Assembly: GCF_003417065.2 (NCBI RefSeq)
Contig: NZ_QVLT01000018.1
Span: 1 to 64,000 of the forward strand
Reading direction: 5' to 3'
DNA: 64,000 nt
Source: Hymenobacter lapidiphilus
GTDB taxonomy: Bacteria; Bacteroidota; Bacteroidia; Cytophagales; Hymenobacteraceae
How positions within the stretch are numbered: position 1 is the stretch's first letter; each line of letters opens with the position of its first letter. The notes beneath the pieces are model-generated. The model saw only the letters and a program-made list of their open reading frames with translations, was not told the DNA's origin and did not search any database. Positions 34,525 through 44,106 of this stretch are shown one piece after another. Position numbers and translations under genes: made by a program.

Positions 34525-37053
34525 TCAAAACTCGAAGTAGTCGCCCGGCTGGGGCTCGGCAGGCTTTTTCGTGGGCTTCTTCAGCTCCCACGAAGGCCGG
34601 GTTTTGGGCGCGGCTGTACCCGGATCGGCCGGGACAGCCGTGGCCGGGCCAGTTGCCGGGTTACGTCCCGGCGAAGCCGGCCGCGAGAGTAAGCCGGTTT
34701 CGTAGCGCACCACAAAGTTGCTTTCGGTGCCTTTTATGCCCAGGCGCAGCGTGGGGCCATCGGCACGGGCAGCAGTGCGGGGCAGCAGGCCCGGCAGCAG
34801 CGGAATACGCACGTGATAGTCGAGCTGCTGGTCGAAGGTGTGGGTGCCCGTAACCCGGATAAGGGCCGCCGCCCGCACGTTGGAGCGGATTTCCATCTCC
34901 GGAATGTACACCGTGCGACTCTGGATATAGAAGTCGTTTTGCAGCTCGGCGAAGCGCAGATGGCGCAGCGTAGCCCGGTTGGCTACCAGACTGAGCTTCT
35001 GCAGGGGCTCGAAATTGAGTAGCTCGCCCTGCCGGACGGTAGCCTTCACCTGGGCCTCCAGGCGGTCAGTCAGCGGGCGTAGCTGGCCATCAAAGTACGT
35101 GTCCGACTCGGCCGACGCGGTAAGCATACCCCGCAGGTGGCGGCTGGTGAGGAAGCGCTGGCCGAAATCCTCGAACACGTAAAACAGACTATCCAGCTGT
35201 ACCTGCTGGCAGCTGGCCACAGTGCTGGCCTTCAGCAGTTGGGGCCGGCGGGCATCCACGGTGCCCCGCACGCTCAGCTGGCCCCCAGCGGCCGTAAGGC
35301 GCAGGCCCGGCGAATTGAACACCTGGTTTTGCAGCCGGAGAGTGCCGCGCAACTGCCGGCCTCGCAGCCGCCGGTAGCGCACCTGTTGGGCCTGCAGCCC
35401 CACATCGAGCACCAGCCGGGCCGGTACGTGCAGGCCCCCGGCCTGGGCCGCGCCGCCGCTGCCGCGTTGGCCGCTCGCCGGCTGGTAGGCATACAGCAAC
35501 TGGTTGAAATCGAGTAGCTGCGAGGTAACCGTCGCCTCAATCCGCAGCGGCTGGCCCGGCCTCAGGGCCCAGCCGGTGGCGTTGCGCACGGTGCCCCGGC
35601 CCCGGAAATCGGAGTTGCCCAGGCGGCCCTGCATGCTGCTCACAGCCACATCGGCCCCGCGTAACTCCAGCTGGCCCGTAAGGCCGGTGAGCGGCTGCCG
35701 GAAGTCGCGCAGCTGTAGCGTAACGCCGCGTAGTGCCAGCTTGCCACTGGCCTGTTGGGCTGAAGGCCGGCGGCGCAGCGTTGCCAGCGACCCGTTCAGC
35801 ACCAGGTGCAGGCTGGCCTCGCCGGCACCCGAGCGCACGGCCGCCACCGGAAAAAACTTCAGTGCCCGGGCTACATCCAGCTCGGCCTGCAACGCCAGCT
35901 GCAGCGTTGGCTGCGCCAGGTTTTCGAGCCGCATACTGCCGCTAAACGGCCGGCCGGCCAGTTGCCCGCGCACTTGCTTCAAGGTCAGGACGGCTGTTCT
36001 GGCCGTCCGGCCCGCACCGTTGCTAAACTGGCCCGTCAGGCTTACGGCCTCTACCTGCTGGCGATATTCGGGGTGAAAGAAGGAGGCCTGCCGGCAGCCA
36101 AACCGCACCTCCACGGCCGGGTTACGCTGCTCCGACCACTCCCCGCGTACGGTGCCCTCAAAGTATACCTGGCCCCGGCTTCGGTAGCCGGCCAGCCGTT
36201 GCGTCAGGCGGGTCGGTAGCAGAGCCAGCACGGCCTGCAAGTCGGCCTGGCGGGCGGCTGCCCGCAAATCAAGCTGGGAGGCCTTCGCGTAATCGATAGT
36301 GCCCGAAACCGAATAGCTGGCCGGGCCCACGGCAATGGTGGAGGGGCTGATGTTGACTAACTGCGCCGCCCGGTCGACGTCGAGCAGTACGTTCAGACGC
36401 ACATCCTTGGCCCGGAAGTAGTCGTCGGAGCCCAGCCGTACGGTTTCGATGCGGGCCGGGCCCGTCACGGCCACTTCCACGCGGGGGCCGACCAAACGCA
36501 CGGCGGCCCGCAAATCGGGCGTTTGCAAGGCGAAAAACTGCCGGCGGGCCGCATCGGTGTAGGTGGCCCTCACGCGCTCCAGCCGGATGCCGCGCAGCTC
36601 CAGCGCGAACGGTTGCTCATCATCGGAAGCCGCAGTGTCGGGCCGCAGAATGAGGTAGTTGGGCTGGCCGGTGGCGTCGCGGTGCAGGTGCAGCTGCCCG
36701 TCGGCCAGCGTGAGGCGGCGGATGCGGTAATGGCCGCGCAGCAAGTCGAGGGCGTCGAAGGCGCAGTAGAGGCGGCGGGCCCGCAGCAGCCGGGTGGTAT
36801 CGGCGGGCAACGAGCCCTGCATCACCACATCGTGCAGTGTAATGGACAGGCGCGGAAACTGGTCGAGTACCGATACGTCGAGGCGGCTGGCGCGCACGGG
36901 CACGGCCAGGTGCTGGTTGAGGGCCACTACGAAGCGGCCAATCAGCCAGTCCTGGCCCAGCCACAGGCCCAAGCCGGCTGCCAGCAGCAGGCTCAGTAGC
37001 GTCAGCCCCACAATTTTCAGAATTCTGCCCACCGGCCGCGTGTTTTTTTGCAA
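34525..37053 (-). CDS. AsmA family protein
   Basis: An N-terminal membrane anchor (IVGLTLLSLLLAAGLGLWLG, about 13-32) is followed by a long beta-rich periplasmic region. AsmA-like opening sequence is visible (RFVVALNQHLAVPVRASRLDVSVLDQFPRLSITLHDV), and an AsmA C-terminal-like repeat region contains LPLLPG and TFDQQLDYHVRIPLLPG (about 750). A Pro/Lys-rich tail ends the protein. AsmA/TamB-like proteins are thought to bridge the inner and outer membrane for phospholipid transport. The length (842 aa) fits Bacteroidota members. It is upstream of, and divergent from, the tRNA-Val pair. Confidence 0.88.
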   Translation of the reverse strand: MQKNTRPVGRILKIVGLTLLSLLLAAGLGLWLGQDWLIGRFVVALNQHLAVPVRASRLDVSVLDQFPRLSITLHDVVMQGSLPADTTRLLRARRLYCAFDALDLLRGHYRIRRLTLADGQLHLHRDATGQPNYLILRPDTAASDDEQPFALELRGIRLERVRATYTDAARRQFFALQTPDLRAAVRLVGPRVEVAVTGPARIETVRLGSDDYFRAKDVRLNVLLDVDRAAQLVNISPSTIAVGPASYSVSGTIDYAKASQLDLRAAARQADLQAVLALLPTRLTQRLAGYRSRGQVYFEGTVRGEWSEQRNPAVEVRFGCRQASFFHPEYRQQVEAVSLTGQFSNGAGRTARTAVLTLKQVRGQLAGRPFSGSMRLENLAQPTLQLALQAELDVARALKFFPVAAVRSGAGEASLHLVLNGSLATLRRRPSAQQASGKLALRGVTLQLRDFRQPLTGLTGQLELRGADVAVSSMQGRLGNSDFRGRGTVRNATGWALRPGQPLRIEATVTSQLLDFNQLLYAYQPASGQRGSGGAAQAGGLHVPARLVLDVGLQAQQVRYRRLRGRQLRGTLRLQNQVFNSPGLRLTAAGGQLSVRGTVDARRPQLLKASTVASCQQVQLDSLFYVFEDFGQRFLTSRHLRGMLTASAESDTYFDGQLRPLTDRLEAQVKATVRQGELLNFEPLQKLSLVANRATLRHLRFAELQNDFYIQSRTVYIPEMEIRSNVRAAALIRVTGTHTFDQQLDYHVRIPLLPGLLPRTAARADGPTLRLGIKGTESNFVVRYETGLLSRPASPGRNPATGPATAVPADPGTAAPKTRPSWELKKPTKKPAEPQPGDYFEF

Positions 37054-37135
37054 TAGAAATTTCTGACTGGCAGGGTGTTCCCTATGGAGGTAGCCCTGAC
37101 AGGAAAATTTCTTCGCCCAAAGATGGGGGAAAGTG

Positions 37136-37166
37136 TTGCGTTTTCAGAAATGAGCCCCCATCTTTG
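37136..37166 (+). promoter_or_regulatory. Promoter for the tRNA-Val pair
   Basis: A TTG (37136-37138) is followed after 20 bases by CATCTTTG (37159-37166), one base away from TAnnTTTG. The spacing matches the Bacteroidota -33/-7 layout. The first tRNA starts 28 bases downstream. Confidence 0.45.
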
Positions 37167-37194
37167 CCATCCCAAACGACGGGAAACGCCCATC

Positions 37195-37269
37195 GGGAGA
37201 TTAGCTCAGCTGGTTCAGAGCATCTGCCTTACAAGCAGAGGGTCACTGGTTCGAACCCAGTATCTCCCA
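37195..37269 (+). tRNA. tRNA-Val (TAC), copy 1
   Basis: The cloverleaf has acceptor GGGAGAT/ATCTCCC, anticodon stem TCTGC/GCAGA with loop CTTACAA, and T arm ACTGGTTCGAACCCAGT. CCA follows at 37270-37272 and may be encoded or fortuitous. Confidence 0.95.
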
Positions 37270-37294
37270 CCATTTTTTAGTACGCTCACCCATC

Positions 37295-37369
37295 GGGAGA
37301 TTAGCTCAGCTGGTTCAGAGCATCTGCCTTACAAGCAGAGGGTCACTGGTTCGAACCCAGTATCTCCCA
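37295..37369 (+). tRNA. tRNA-Val (TAC), copy 2
   Basis: It is identical in sequence to copy 1 and starts exactly 100 bases later. The four bases CATC precede both copies. No CCA is encoded here (ACAC follows). A terminator comes right after, so both tRNAs probably come from one transcript. Confidence 0.95.
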
Positions 37370-37376
37370 CACAGTA

Positions 37377-37407
37377 AAAGGACTGCCGGTAACGGCAGTC
37401 CTTTTTT
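37377..37407 (+). terminator. Rho-independent terminator after tRNA-Val pair
   Basis: The 12-bp stem AAAGGACTGCCG/CGGCAGTCCTTT (37377-37388 with 37393-37404) has a 4-base loop and a T run. Confidence 0.92.
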
Positions 37408-37441
37408 GTTTTGGGCCGGTTTTCAGGCTTCTTCGTACTGC

Positions 37442-39130
37442 ATGTTCCGATCAAAAACCACGTCTGCCCCGCAGTGGCTGCCATTGCCCGAAGAGCCCCA
37501 GGGCGGCCGTAAACTGGCCGAATGGCTGTTTTTTGGGCTATTGCTGGCGTTGGGTATGCTGCTGGTGGCCGACTATGGCGTGTCGTGGGATGAGGCCAAC
37601 AACCACCTCAATGGCCTCGTCAACCTGAAATACCTGGCCAGCCTGCTGCCGGTGGGCGAGGGGCTGCGGCAGCACCCTACTTTCGCCATCACCCCCGACA
37701 TCCGCGACTTCCCCGATGCCCATCATGGGCCGCTGTTCGAAATGGCAGCCGTCGTTGTAAACTTCCTCTTCACCGACCACGACTCCCGCTCCTACTTTCT
37801 GGTACGCCACCTGATGGTGTTCGGCGTGTTTGTCGGCGGCGTATGGGCAGTGTACCAATTGGCCCGGCGCTGGCTTGGCAGCTGGCGCTGGGGCCTGTTG
37901 GCGGCTGCGCTGCTGGTGGCCTCGCCCCGGTTTTTTGCCGAGGCTTTCTACAATGGCAAGGACATCGTATTTATGGCGTGCTTTACCCTGGCTATGCACA
38001 CGCTGGCCCGGCTGCTGGCCCGGCCCACGCCGAGCCGGGCCCTGGTGCACGGCCTGGCAATAGCGCTGGCAGCCGGTATCCGGGTGCAGGGCCTGCAGTT
38101 GCTGCTGTTTACCGCCCTGGGCCTGGCACTAACGGCCGCCGCTGGGCATTACCGGCCGCAGCCCGCAGCCCGGCCTGCCTACGGCCGAATGGGTGCTTTG
38201 GTAGTGGTGGCGGCGCTGGGGGGGCTGGTGAGTATCTGGCCCTATCTGTGGGTGCATTCGCTGCCAAAGCTGCTCGACGTCAGTGCGCATGCCATGCATT
38301 ATCCCTGGAAGTTCACCAACCTGTACTGGGGGCAGTTTTACAAATCGGCCGGGGTTCCGTGGCATTACGTGCCGGTTTGGTTGCTGATAACGACGCCGGT
38401 GGGGTACTCGCTGGCAGCGGCCGTGGGGCTGGGGGCGGTGGGCTGGCGCTGGGGGCAGGCCCTGGCCCGGCGGGTATGGCCGGCTGGCCCAGGGCCTGCC
38501 CTCGATGCGCTAGTGGCTACCTGGCTGCTGGGCCCGATTGGGGTAGTGATACTGATGGGCGCTTCCATCTACGACGGCTGGCGGCACCTGTACTTTGTGT
38601 ATCCGGCGCTGGTGCTGCTGGCGGCCCGGGGCGTACAGCTGGTCTGGTGCCGTAGCCGGCAACCGGGGCGGGGCCGGCAGCTGGCCCTGGCCGGGCTGGC
38701 CGTTTTCGGGCTGGCTACGGCCCACACGGTGTGGCGCATGGCGCGCATGCATCCGTTTCAGAACCTCTATTTCAGCTTTCTGAGTGCCCCGGCAGCCGAG
38801 CGGCTGTTCGAGCGCGACTACTGGGGCCTTTCGTACCGTCGGGGGCTGGAGTGGCTGCTGGCAAATCAGCCGACCGGGCCGGTGCGCATCAACGTAACCG
38901 TGCCCAACTACCATCCGCTGTACAACAACAGCCTGATGCTGCCCGCTGCCCAGCGGCACCGTATTCAGTATGTGCCGCTGGCCGAAGCCGACTACTTTAT
39001 GGGAGCTTACCGCTGGCATCCGCAGGCCTACCCCGATACGCTAGGCACCGAAATCTATACGCTCCGGGTTGAGGGAATAAAAACGCTGAGCATCTTCCGA
39101 AGGCCTCGTGCCGGAGCTGCCCGCCGGTAG
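37442..39130 (+). CDS. GT39-like polytopic glycosyltransferase
   Basis: The ATG at 37442 is chosen (MFRSKTTSAPQW). After a short cytoplasmic start, the first membrane helix leads into a periplasmic loop with YGVSWDEANNH. The Asp-Glu there (about residues 52-53) is in the place of the catalytic acid of PMT/ArnT-type GT-C enzymes. About ten further helices follow, with AFYNGKDIVFM and a soluble C-terminal part of about 120 residues. Such enzymes use polyprenyl-phosphate sugars to modify lipids or proteins in the periplasm. The acceptor is unknown and no glycan cluster is adjacent. Confidence 0.8.
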   Translation: MFRSKTTSAPQWLPLPEEPQGGRKLAEWLFFGLLLALGMLLVADYGVSWDEANNHLNGLVNLKYLASLLPVGEGLRQHPTFAITPDIRDFPDAHHGPLFEMAAVVVNFLFTDHDSRSYFLVRHLMVFGVFVGGVWAVYQLARRWLGSWRWGLLAAALLVASPRFFAEAFYNGKDIVFMACFTLAMHTLARLLARPTPSRALVHGLAIALAAGIRVQGLQLLLFTALGLALTAAAGHYRPQPAARPAYGRMGALVVVAALGGLVSIWPYLWVHSLPKLLDVSAHAMHYPWKFTNLYWGQFYKSAGVPWHYVPVWLLITTPVGYSLAAAVGLGAVGWRWGQALARRVWPAGPGPALDALVATWLLGPIGVVILMGASIYDGWRHLYFVYPALVLLAARGVQLVWCRSRQPGRGRQLALAGLAVFGLATAHTVWRMARMHPFQNLYFSFLSAPAAERLFERDYWGLSYRRGLEWLLANQPTGPVRINVTVPNYHPLYNNSLMLPAAQRHRIQYVPLAEADYFMGAYRWHPQAYPDTLGTEIYTLRVEGIKTLSIFRRPRAGAARR

Positions 39131-39200
39131 CCCGCGCTTATCGGGCCAATTTCTCCCATGCCAGCAGCTACCAGCTGCTGGCTGCTAGCTTAAAAAAAAT

Positions 39201-40373
39201 ATGCCGCTCCTCGAAGTCAACAGCCCCGCCCTCGTCCGCCAGTTTCTCGACCTGCCGGTCCGGCTCTACCAGAATCAGCCCAACTGGATTTCGCCCCTCG
39301 ACCCAGATGTTGAAGCCGTATTCGACCCGGCCAAAAATGGCCTGCTTGTCCGGGGCGAGGCCATCCGCTGGGTGCTAACCAACGCGGCCGGCACGGTGGT
39401 GGGGCGGGTGGCGGCCTTCGTCAATCGTGATGCCGGGCCGGCCGACCCCACGCTGCCGGTGGGCGGGATGGGCTTTTTTGAGTGCGAGAACGACCAGGCG
39501 ACGGCCAACGAGCTGTTTGAAGCCGCCCGGCACTGGCTGGCCGCCCGCGGCATGGAGGCCATGGACGGGCCCATCAATTTCGGGGAGCGGGACCGGTTCT
39601 GGGGACTGCTGACGGATGGCTTTACCGAGCCCAACTACGGTATGTTCTTCCATCAGCCCTACTATCAGCCGCTGTTCGAGCAGTACGGCTTCGAGCTGTT
39701 TTTCCGGCAGTATACCTGCTACCGCGACGTAGATATGCCGCTGCACGCTACGTTTTCGCGGGCCTTCGACAAGTACGCGCAACAGTACCCGGTTTTTCAG
39801 TTCAGGCACGCCAACAAGCGCGACACCGAGAAGCTGGCCCATGATTTCCACCATGTGTACAACCTGGCCTGGGCCAACCATAGCGGCATCAACCCCATGA
39901 GCCTCGACAAGGCCCGCGAGCTGGTGAAGCAGATGCAGCCCGTGCTCGACGAGCGCCTGCTCTGGTTTGCCTACCACAACGACGAGCCGATTGCGTTCTT
40001 CGTGAGCCTGCCCGAATTAAATCAGATTTTCAAGCACGTCAGCCGCCGGTTCGGGCTGCTGGCCAAGCTGCGCTTCCTCTGGGAAAAGCGCCAATACATG
40101 CTGCGCCGCGATAAAAAGCTGTTTGGCGTGATCTTCGGGGTAGTGCCCGAGTGGCAGGGCCAGGGCGTCGAAAGCGCCCTCATGGTGCATGCCCGCGCCG
40201 AGTTTATGCGCGCCGGCTACCGCGAAATTGAGATGAACTGGATTGGTGACTTCAACCCCCGCATGCTGGCCCTCACGCGCTCCATCGGCGCCCGCATCTA
40301 CAAAACCCACGTCACGTACCGCTACCTCTTCGACCGCGAACGGCCGTTCGAGCGCAGCCCGATTATCCGGTAG
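39201..40373 (+). CDS. GNAT-like N-acyltransferase family protein
   Basis: The 390-residue protein has two parts. The N-terminal half includes VRLYQNQPNWISPLDPDVEAVF and GRVAAFVNRDA. The C-terminal half shows the acetyl-CoA loop-like GVVPEWQGQGVESALM (about 316-331), followed by EMNWIGDFNPRMLALTRSIGARIYK, which matches the closing elements of the GNAT fold. Relatives in Bacteroidota are mostly unstudied. The acceptor substrate is unknown. A short AGCT-type repeat (39165-39190) precedes it and a GTCAT-family repeat follows. Confidence 0.75.
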   Translation: MPLLEVNSPALVRQFLDLPVRLYQNQPNWISPLDPDVEAVFDPAKNGLLVRGEAIRWVLTNAAGTVVGRVAAFVNRDAGPADPTLPVGGMGFFECENDQATANELFEAARHWLAARGMEAMDGPINFGERDRFWGLLTDGFTEPNYGMFFHQPYYQPLFEQYGFELFFRQYTCYRDVDMPLHATFSRAFDKYAQQYPVFQFRHANKRDTEKLAHDFHHVYNLAWANHSGINPMSLDKARELVKQMQPVLDERLLWFAYHNDEPIAFFVSLPELNQIFKHVSRRFGLLAKLRFLWEKRQYMLRRDKKLFGVIFGVVPEWQGQGVESALMVHARAEFMRAGYREIEMNWIGDFNPRMLALTRSIGARIYKTHVTYRYLFDRERPFERSPIIR

Positions 40374-40408
40374 TTGGCGAAGTGAAGGAATATGTCAGGG
40401 TAAAAGAT

Positions 40409-40509
40409 CTGTCATTCAGAGCGAAGCGAAGAATCTCGCGGGCAAGGGCAACTTCTGATAACAGATTTACTACTGCCTGCGAGATTCTTCGCTTCGCTCT
40501 GAATGACAG
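40409..40509. repeat. GTCAT-family inverted repeat (copy 4, perfect arms)
   Basis: The two arms of 31 bases (40409-40439 and 40479-40509) are perfect inverted copies. They carry the core GAGCGAAGCGAAGAATCTCGC, separated by 39 bases. It lies between two convergent genes, five bases from the coaE stop, so it probably also ends transcription. Confidence 0.92.
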
Positions 40510-40513
40510 GGCT

Positions 40514-41116
40514 TTACTTTGCTAGCCCCTTCAACTCCGCATCCAGCTGCAGCACCTGCGGGATGAGCAGGTGTTCGTCGTCATTATGTATCACGTAGTC
40601 GGCGCGAGCCAGCTTTTCGTCCTCGCTCAACTGCTTGCCGATGATGGTGAGTACATCCTGCGCGCTGCGGTGCGGGTCGCGGAGCAGCACCCGCTGCTGG
40701 CGCAGGGACTGGGGCGCAAAAACGGTGGTGATGCGGTCGAGCTGTTTGTAAGCGCCTGATTCGTAGAGCAACGCGGCCTCCTTGAGCACATAGGCGTGGC
40801 CCTCGGCATGGCGGGCCGTGGCCCAGTCGGCAAAGTCGCGGCCGACGTGGGGGTGTACCAGCGCGTTGAGGCGGGCCAGCTGGGCGGGGTCGGGGAAGGC
40901 GACGCGGGCCAGGTAAGTGCGGTCGAGGCGGCCGGAAGCGTCGAAGGTTTCGGCGCCAAACGCTTCAGTCAGCTCCCGGCGCAGCTGCGGGTTGTGGGCC
41001 ATTACCTGCTTGGCCCGGCTGTCGGAGTCGTAGAGGGGCACGCCCAGCACGGTAAACAGCCGGCCCACCATACTCTTGCCCGAGCCGATACCGCCCGTGA
41101 TTCCTATTTTGAGCAT
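40514..41116 (-). CDS. coaE: Dephospho-CoA kinase
   Basis: CoaE phosphorylates dephospho-CoA at the 3'-OH, the last step of CoA synthesis. The P-loop GGIGSGKS is at residues 8-15. YDSDSRAK follows near 30 and the lid region VVFAPQSLRQQRVLLRD near 140. The 200-residue length is normal. In related Bacteroidota coaE sits downstream of ybbR and yajC; here a frameshifted gene and a zinc-ribbon gene lie between. Confidence 0.95.
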   Translation of the reverse strand: MLKIGITGGIGSGKSMVGRLFTVLGVPLYDSDSRAKQVMAHNPQLRRELTEAFGAETFDASGRLDRTYLARVAFPDPAQLARLNALVHPHVGRDFADWATARHAEGHAYVLKEAALLYESGAYKQLDRITTVFAPQSLRQQRVLLRDPHRSAQDVLTIIGKQLSEDEKLARADYVIHNDDEHLLIPQVLQLDAELKGLAK

Positions 41117-41152
41117 CTGGCTGGCGTTTAGTGAGCGAATCGGGATTGGTTG

Positions 41153-42396
41153 CTACAGCGGTGCGGCCGGAGGAATAAGGCCGGCCAGCTGCCCGAAAAA
41201 GGGCATTCGGTGCTGCAGCGCAAAAGTATCTATATAGCCGCGCAGTTCCTGCTGCTCGGCCGTACTGGCTGCAAAATGCAGCTCCACGAGCCACAGGTGT
41301 ACCTGGTAATAATCGAGCAGCCAGCCGTGGGTATCGAGCATAAACAGCGTCCGCAGCCGCGTGGGGCGGTGTACAGCCCGGCCCGTACGGTGGGCCGCTA
41401 CTGCTTCGAAAGCGTATAGCAGCTCGGTGTACACGTTGTTTTCGAGTGCGGCCACGGCCGGAGCCTCGGTCCAGGTAGCGGCCACCCACTCGCCAAGCGC
41501 CTCGTATTGGCCAGTCAGAAAAAGTGCCTCGGCTACCAGGAAATGAAACCCCGCCGGAAACAGGTTGTAGAAGGCCGGCAAAGCGGCCGGGGCAGCCACC
41601 GTGCGGGCGGCATGGGCAGTAGCCTGCTGCCGTAGCCTACTTAGCAGCGCGGTCGGAAACGGGTGCTGCGGCGCATCATGGTGGGCGGCTATCAGCTCGG
41701 CAAAAGCCCGGCGGCCGTGCGGAAACGCGTGGCATTCGGCGGGCAGGGGCAGGGCCAGCAGCTGCGCCAGCCGCCGTCGCCAGGCCGGTTCATTCTGGGC
41801 CAGAAACTCACCCAGAAACAGCGTGCAGTGCCCAAAAAGCTGGGCCTGGGGCGTGGCGTTGTGCTGCAGATACGTGTTCAACACCTGGCCATAGGCCCCG
41901 TTCAGGTAAGCCAAATCCACAAACGACTCGACGTAGTACTCCTGCCCGGCCGGTGGGCGGCCAGCCGCAGCGCCAGCGCCGGAGCCGGGCCGGTAGGCAT
42001 GGCCGGCCGCGTGATGCGCCCCAGGAAATAGCCCAGCAGCAGGCGCTCGGAGTACGCCAGCTGCTGCATGGCCAGCAGCTCCGGAATATCGGCGAGGTGG
42101 CCGGCTTCTACTTTCGCCTGCTGACTTAAAGCCTGCCCGAAGGCCGCAAAATCGGCGTGGCCGGCGTAGCGGGCCAGCGTGTCGAGCGTGTGCAGATGGT
42201 AGCCGCCTTCTTTTTCAACGAGGCCGAAAAACCGGCGCAGCGTGCTGGGGCTGAGCCGTCGTCCGCTCGTGGCTGGCGCCTGGCGCAACTCCTCCTCAAG
42301 GGCGTCGCAGTGGCTGGGGTAGCGTAGCGGCTGCCCAAAGCGGGTCGCAACGGCGGCCTGCAGGGCCGCATGAGTGGGTGGGGTAAGGCGGGGCAC
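41153..42396 (-). pseudogene. Frameshifted helical hypothetical protein
   Basis: Two overlapping frames form one protein. The N-terminal part (from a likely GTG at 42396, or ATG at 42486) reads LRYPSHCDALEEEL, GRRLSPSTLRRFFGLVEKEGG and YHLHTLDTLARYAGHADFAAF. The C-terminal part begins in the next frame as GQEYYVESFVDLAYLNGAYG. The join falls at 41944-41957, in a run of GC (GCCCGGCCGG on the plus strand), where one base appears lost. If the base is restored the product is about 410 residues with no membrane segment. Function is unknown. A sequencing error cannot be excluded. Confidence 0.75.
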
Positions 42397-42612
42397 AGTG
42401 GGGCAGGGCGTAGTCGAACCCCAAAGAAAAAGAAATTTTTGGCCTTTGCGGATATGCGGATAGAAATAGAATTTTGTGCTCAGCAAATAGGGAGAAGCTA
42501 TACAACCTCCTCTTCTGTTCTCTTGGCAGTTCTTTTGAAAAGCCGCAAAAAAGCTCCCTCAGCGGGGAAAGCAAAGTGCAACCCGGCTTCACTAACCGCA
42601 ATCAGTGCGTAC

Positions 42613-42783
42613 ATGAAATGCCCTTACTGTGCCCGGAAAAACACGTACTTCCAGAGCACCTGTTCGTGCTGTGGGACGCGTAACCACGATAACAACAGTG
42701 TTTTAAGTGGTTCTTTAAACCTGCTTTTCCCCAGCAAGCAGGAGAAGCCGCCAGCCAGACCCAAGCAGTCCTTTTTCAGTTGA
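42613..42783 (+). CDS. Small double-CxxC zinc-ribbon-like protein (57 aa)
   Basis: This is a short ORF starting MKCPYCARKNTYFQ, with a second pair at about residue 18 (CSCCG) and a Ser/Pro/Lys-rich tail. The two CxxC pairs suggest a one-domain zinc ribbon. Composition is less GC-rich than the neighbours. There is no close operon partner. The gene could be spurious, since it rests on length and cysteine pattern only. Confidence 0.4.
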   Translation: MKCPYCARKNTYFQSTCSCCGTRNHDNNSVLSGSLNLLFPSKQEKPPARPKQSFFS

Positions 42784-42892
42784 GCGCAACAGTGGGCGGG
42801 GTATATACCCGGTTCCTTAAACTTTGGGCAACGGCACAAAGACAGCAGGGCTGAAAGGCTTATTTGTATAATAGTGAGTGATATAGGCTAAT

Positions 42893-42950
42893 AAAGCCCC
42901 GTAGAGGAGCACTGGTTGACAAACAACTTGGGCTACCTCTTCGGGGCTTT
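42893..42950. terminator. Long hairpin near the end of ybbR
   Basis: The AAAGCCCCGTAGAGG arm (42893-42907) pairs with CCTCTTCGGGGCTTT (42936-42950) with one mismatch and a 28-base loop. It lies after the ybbR stop on the minus strand. Confidence 0.65.
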
Positions 42951-43003
42951 GGCGTTTGCAGAACCGGAGCCTTTTATCACGCTTTCCGGCAGCCAGACGT
43001 GTA

Positions 43004-43966
43004 CTATTCGCTCTGCACCCGCACGCCCCGGGTGAGCACGAGGTAGCCGCGTACCTGGGGTGGTTTGCGCGACAGGAAGGGGCGCAGTACTGAGTCGGTG
43101 GGGCTGGCGAACTGGCCGTAGTGCAGCTGCACCCGCAACTGGTCGGGCCGGAAGGCTGCTGTGTCTTCGGGGAAGAACTGCAGCCGCACCCGTACCGTGG
43201 CCGGCGTCAGACGGAAGCGGCGGCCGGCGGGCGCGTCGAGCAGCTCGGGCACCACATCTACGGGCAGCGTTACTACGGGCCGGCGCACGAGGCGCACGCG
43301 TACATCGGTTACATCGGATTGCACCTGATCGGGGCCGCCAATGGGCACCTGTACGTCGCCCTGGGTGGAGCCGGCCGGGGCCTGGGGCAGGTGTACGGGG
43401 TAGGGGTCGGGTAGGGAGTTGACTTTACTGGCTGGCCCAGTGAAGGTGACGGCGTTTGGCTCGAAGCGGGCTTCGTAGGGCAGCGCGGCGCCGTCGGTGG
43501 CCGGGCTTAGGGCCAGCGGCAGGCGGCGGCTTACCAGCCGGTCGAGGTCAACCCACAGCGTATCAGAAATCAGGTAATTAAGCTGCAGCCCATCCATCGC
43601 CTGCTGCAGGGCGGGGCGCAGGCTGCCGGCCGTGAGGTAGCGGGTGGCCGGGTCGCGCAGCACTATTTCGGCGGGGCGCACCTCCAGTGGTAGCTGGCCC
43701 CGCAGCAGTTTCCAGCCCCGGCCGGTTACGTTCACGGCTACTTCGTTGGGCAGCGGCTGCACCGGCACAAAACGCGTGTTGTCGTAGCGGCACAGCAGCG
43801 GGTAGCTGATGCGGGTGGTGTAGGTTTTGTTGAGCGCGTTGAGCAGCCAGAAGGTGCTGGCTACCAGAAAGCAAGCCAGTACGGCCCGCCAATAGCTGCG
43901 CTCCTGCCCGAAAAACGGGCGCAAGAACCAGCGAAGCAGACGAATACTGGGGTGGGCAGACGACAC
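43004..43966 (-). CDS. YbbR-like domain protein
   Basis: One membrane helix (AVLACFLVASTFWLLNAL, about 28-45) is followed by YbbR-type beta domains (VAVNVTGRGWKLL near 75 and VTFTGPASKVNSL near 175). CdaR-type YbbR proteins regulate the diadenylate cyclase CdaA in Firmicutes, but CdaA is not in this window. In Bacteroidota ybbR is often between yajC and coaE, as here. It is 140 bases downstream of yajC and may be in the same transcript. The function in this phylum is not established. Confidence 0.85.
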   Translation of the reverse strand: MSSAHPSIRLLRWFLRPFFGQERSYWRAVLACFLVASTFWLLNALNKTYTTRISYPLLCRYDNTRFVPVQPLPNEVAVNVTGRGWKLLRGQLPLEVRPAEIVLRDPATRYLTAGSLRPALQQAMDGLQLNYLISDTLWVDLDRLVSRRLPLALSPATDGAALPYEARFEPNAVTFTGPASKVNSLPDPYPVHLPQAPAGSTQGDVQVPIGGPDQVQSDVTDVRVRLVRRPVVTLPVDVVPELLDAPAGRRFRLTPATVRVRLQFFPEDTAAFRPDQLRVQLHYGQFASPTDSVLRPFLSRKPPQVRGYLVLTRGVRVQSE

Positions 43967-44106
43967 AGGAAGTCAACTGAAAAAAGGTGAAAACGCGGCG
44001 GAAACCGATGCAAAAACCAAAATTCCGGCCTCCGGTTGCGCCCGAAGCCGGAATTCCGGAATCCACAAGATACTATAAGAGCCGGACTGGTACTCCGCCG
44101 CAGGTG

